Source of the DNA: Micrococcales bacterium
Lineage (GTDB): Bacteria; Actinomycetota; Actinomycetes; Actinomycetales; Dermatophilaceae
NCBI GenBank assembly: GCA_003157445.1
Contig: PMJN01000288.1
Span: 6,582 to 12,443, forward strand
Direction of reading: 5' to 3'
DNA: 5,862 nucleotides
Under the pieces are notes generated by a model. The model did not search any database. It saw only the letters and a list, made by a program, of their open reading frames with translations, and had not been told where the DNA came from. Each line of letters opens with the position of its first letter. Positions within the stretch are counted from its first letter, which is position 1. This document shows positions 5,114 through 5,862 of the stretch, in pieces. The position numbers and the translations under genes are program-made.

Positions 5114-5862
5114 ATGTCCGCAGCCCGTCTGCCCGTCCGCCGTTCACTCATTGCCGTAGCTGCGGTCATGTCCGTGATGGCGCTCGCCAGTTGCAGCAGC
5201 GGTGGCGGCGTGGGCACAACTGCCACGGCGAAGGGCAACCCCTATGGGCTGCAGCAGTCCGGCACCCTTCGGGTCGGGACGTTGACTGACGCTCCGCCGA
5301 ACGTGTACCTCAAGAACGGTAAGTTCACCGGTTTCGACAACGACTTGTTCACCGCAGTGGCAGCCAAACTCGACCTCAAGGTTCAGTTCGTCGGCACGGA
5401 CTTCTCCGCGCTATTGGCGCAGGTCAAGGACAAGAACTTCGATCTCGGGTCATCCTCGATCACCATCACCGACGCACGCAAGAAGACGGTGGCTTTCACT
5501 AACGGCTACGACTTCGGCTACTTCGGCCTCGACGTCCCGGCCGGTTCGGCTATCACCGCCTTCAGCCAGCTCAAGGGCAAGCGGGTTACGGTCGTGCAGG
5601 GCACCGTTCAGGACGATTACGCGACCAAGGAGGGCCTGAACCCGATCCGAGTCCCCGACTACAACGGCGCGCTCAACCAGCTCAAGGCCGGTACCGCACA
5701 GGCCTGGGTCTCTCCTGCCGAGATCGGTGAGAGCAGCGCCAAACAGAGCGGTGGCAAGATTGTCCTGGCCGCCAGGCAGATCAGCTCAGCCCCGACGGCA
5801 TTCGCCATCGCACAGAACAACCCGATCTTCCTGGCAGCGCTCAACAAGGCCCTCGACGAGGT
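5114..5862 (+). CDS. ABC transporter substrate-binding lipoprotein, family 3 (amino-acid type), 3' end missing
   Basis: 249 complete codons are present; the gene continues beyond the right edge. The signal peptide has Arg-rich MSAARLPVRR, a hydrophobic core and lipobox LASC with Cys27, followed by a Ser/Gly/Thr linker. The family-3 domain starts at GTLRVGTLTDAPP (50-62) and shows FTGFDNDL (71-78), LGSSSITITDARKKTVAFT (111-129) and LKGKRVTVVQGT (153-164). In this family the Arg here (Arg122) binds the ligand carboxylate. The Asp that usually binds the amino group, in an AGxxDAxxxD context, seems replaced: AGTAQAWVSPAE (192-203) has Ser200-Pro201 there. Ligands could be a polar amino acid, cystine or a non-amino acid. 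The permease and ATPase are presumably downstream. The shared operator motif with ssu suggests a sulfur-related role, which is inference. Confidence 0.92.
   Translation, partial: MSAARLPVRRSLIAVAAVMSVMALASCSSGGGVGTTATAKGNPYGLQQSGTLRVGTLTDAPPNVYLKNGKFTGFDNDLFTAVAAKLDLKVQFVGTDFSALLAQVKDKNFDLGSSSITITDARKKTVAFTNGYDFGYFGLDVPAGSAITAFSQLKGKRVTVVQGTVQDDYATKEGLNPIRVPDYNGALNQLKAGTAQAWVSPAEIGESSAKQSGGKIVLAARQISSAPTAFAIAQNNPIFLAALNKALDE

Noticed and set aside
5046..5159. Short plus-strand frame of 37 codons with three Cys, overlapping the binding-protein start
   Set aside because: There is no ribosome binding site, its second half is a shadow of the signal-peptide region, and the Cys codons are not clustered at the end.

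Overview
The window reads as a high-GC actinobacterial chromosome. The coding regions have strong third-position GC bias, GTG starts are used, the genes overlap by a few bases, and the proteins resemble actinobacterial sulfonate-utilisation proteins. The genus cannot be told from the sequence.

Layout. Positions 1-106 (+) are the last 34 codons of a Cys/Met-metabolism PLP-dependent enzyme. Convergent to it, after only 31 bp, lies a tight five-gene minus-strand operon running from 4482 down to 138: ssuC (permease), ssuB (ATPase), ssuA (lipoprotein binding protein), ssuD (FMNH2-dependent alkanesulfonate monooxygenase) and a split-barrel flavin reductase. Every junction overlaps: 4 bp (GTGA), 14 bp, 4 bp (ATGA) and 4 bp (GTGA). 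A roughly 630-bp divergent intergenic region (4483-5113) follows. Then comes a plus-strand gene for a lipoprotein of the family-3 solute-binding proteins (amino-acid type), which runs off the right edge at 5862.

How the genes work together. SsuA binds an organosulfonate outside the membrane, SsuC/SsuB import it, and SsuD uses reduced flavin and O2 to split the C-S bond and release sulfite. The last gene of the operon presumably supplies the reduced flavin in place of SsuE. Sulfite would feed cysteine/methionine synthesis, which fits the PLP enzyme next door.

Most interesting part. No complete divergent regulator gene is recognisable in the intergenic region, but it contains two copies of one architecture. 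GTTA(T/G)-N7-ATAAC-N5-GTTA(T/G) occurs at 4616-4642 next to the ssu operon and at 4990-5016 next to the binding-protein gene, with identical spacing. Both copies also read as CATAAC-N3-ATGTTA directly followed by TTTGAC toward their own gene. This looks like a shared operator coupling the two transport systems. Between the ssu copy and ssuC there is also a possible cysteine-rich leader peptide (4535-4594, minus) and an inverted repeat. The right-hand binding protein keeps the carboxylate-binding Arg of its family but appears to lack the amino-group-binding Asp, so its ligand may not be an ordinary amino acid.
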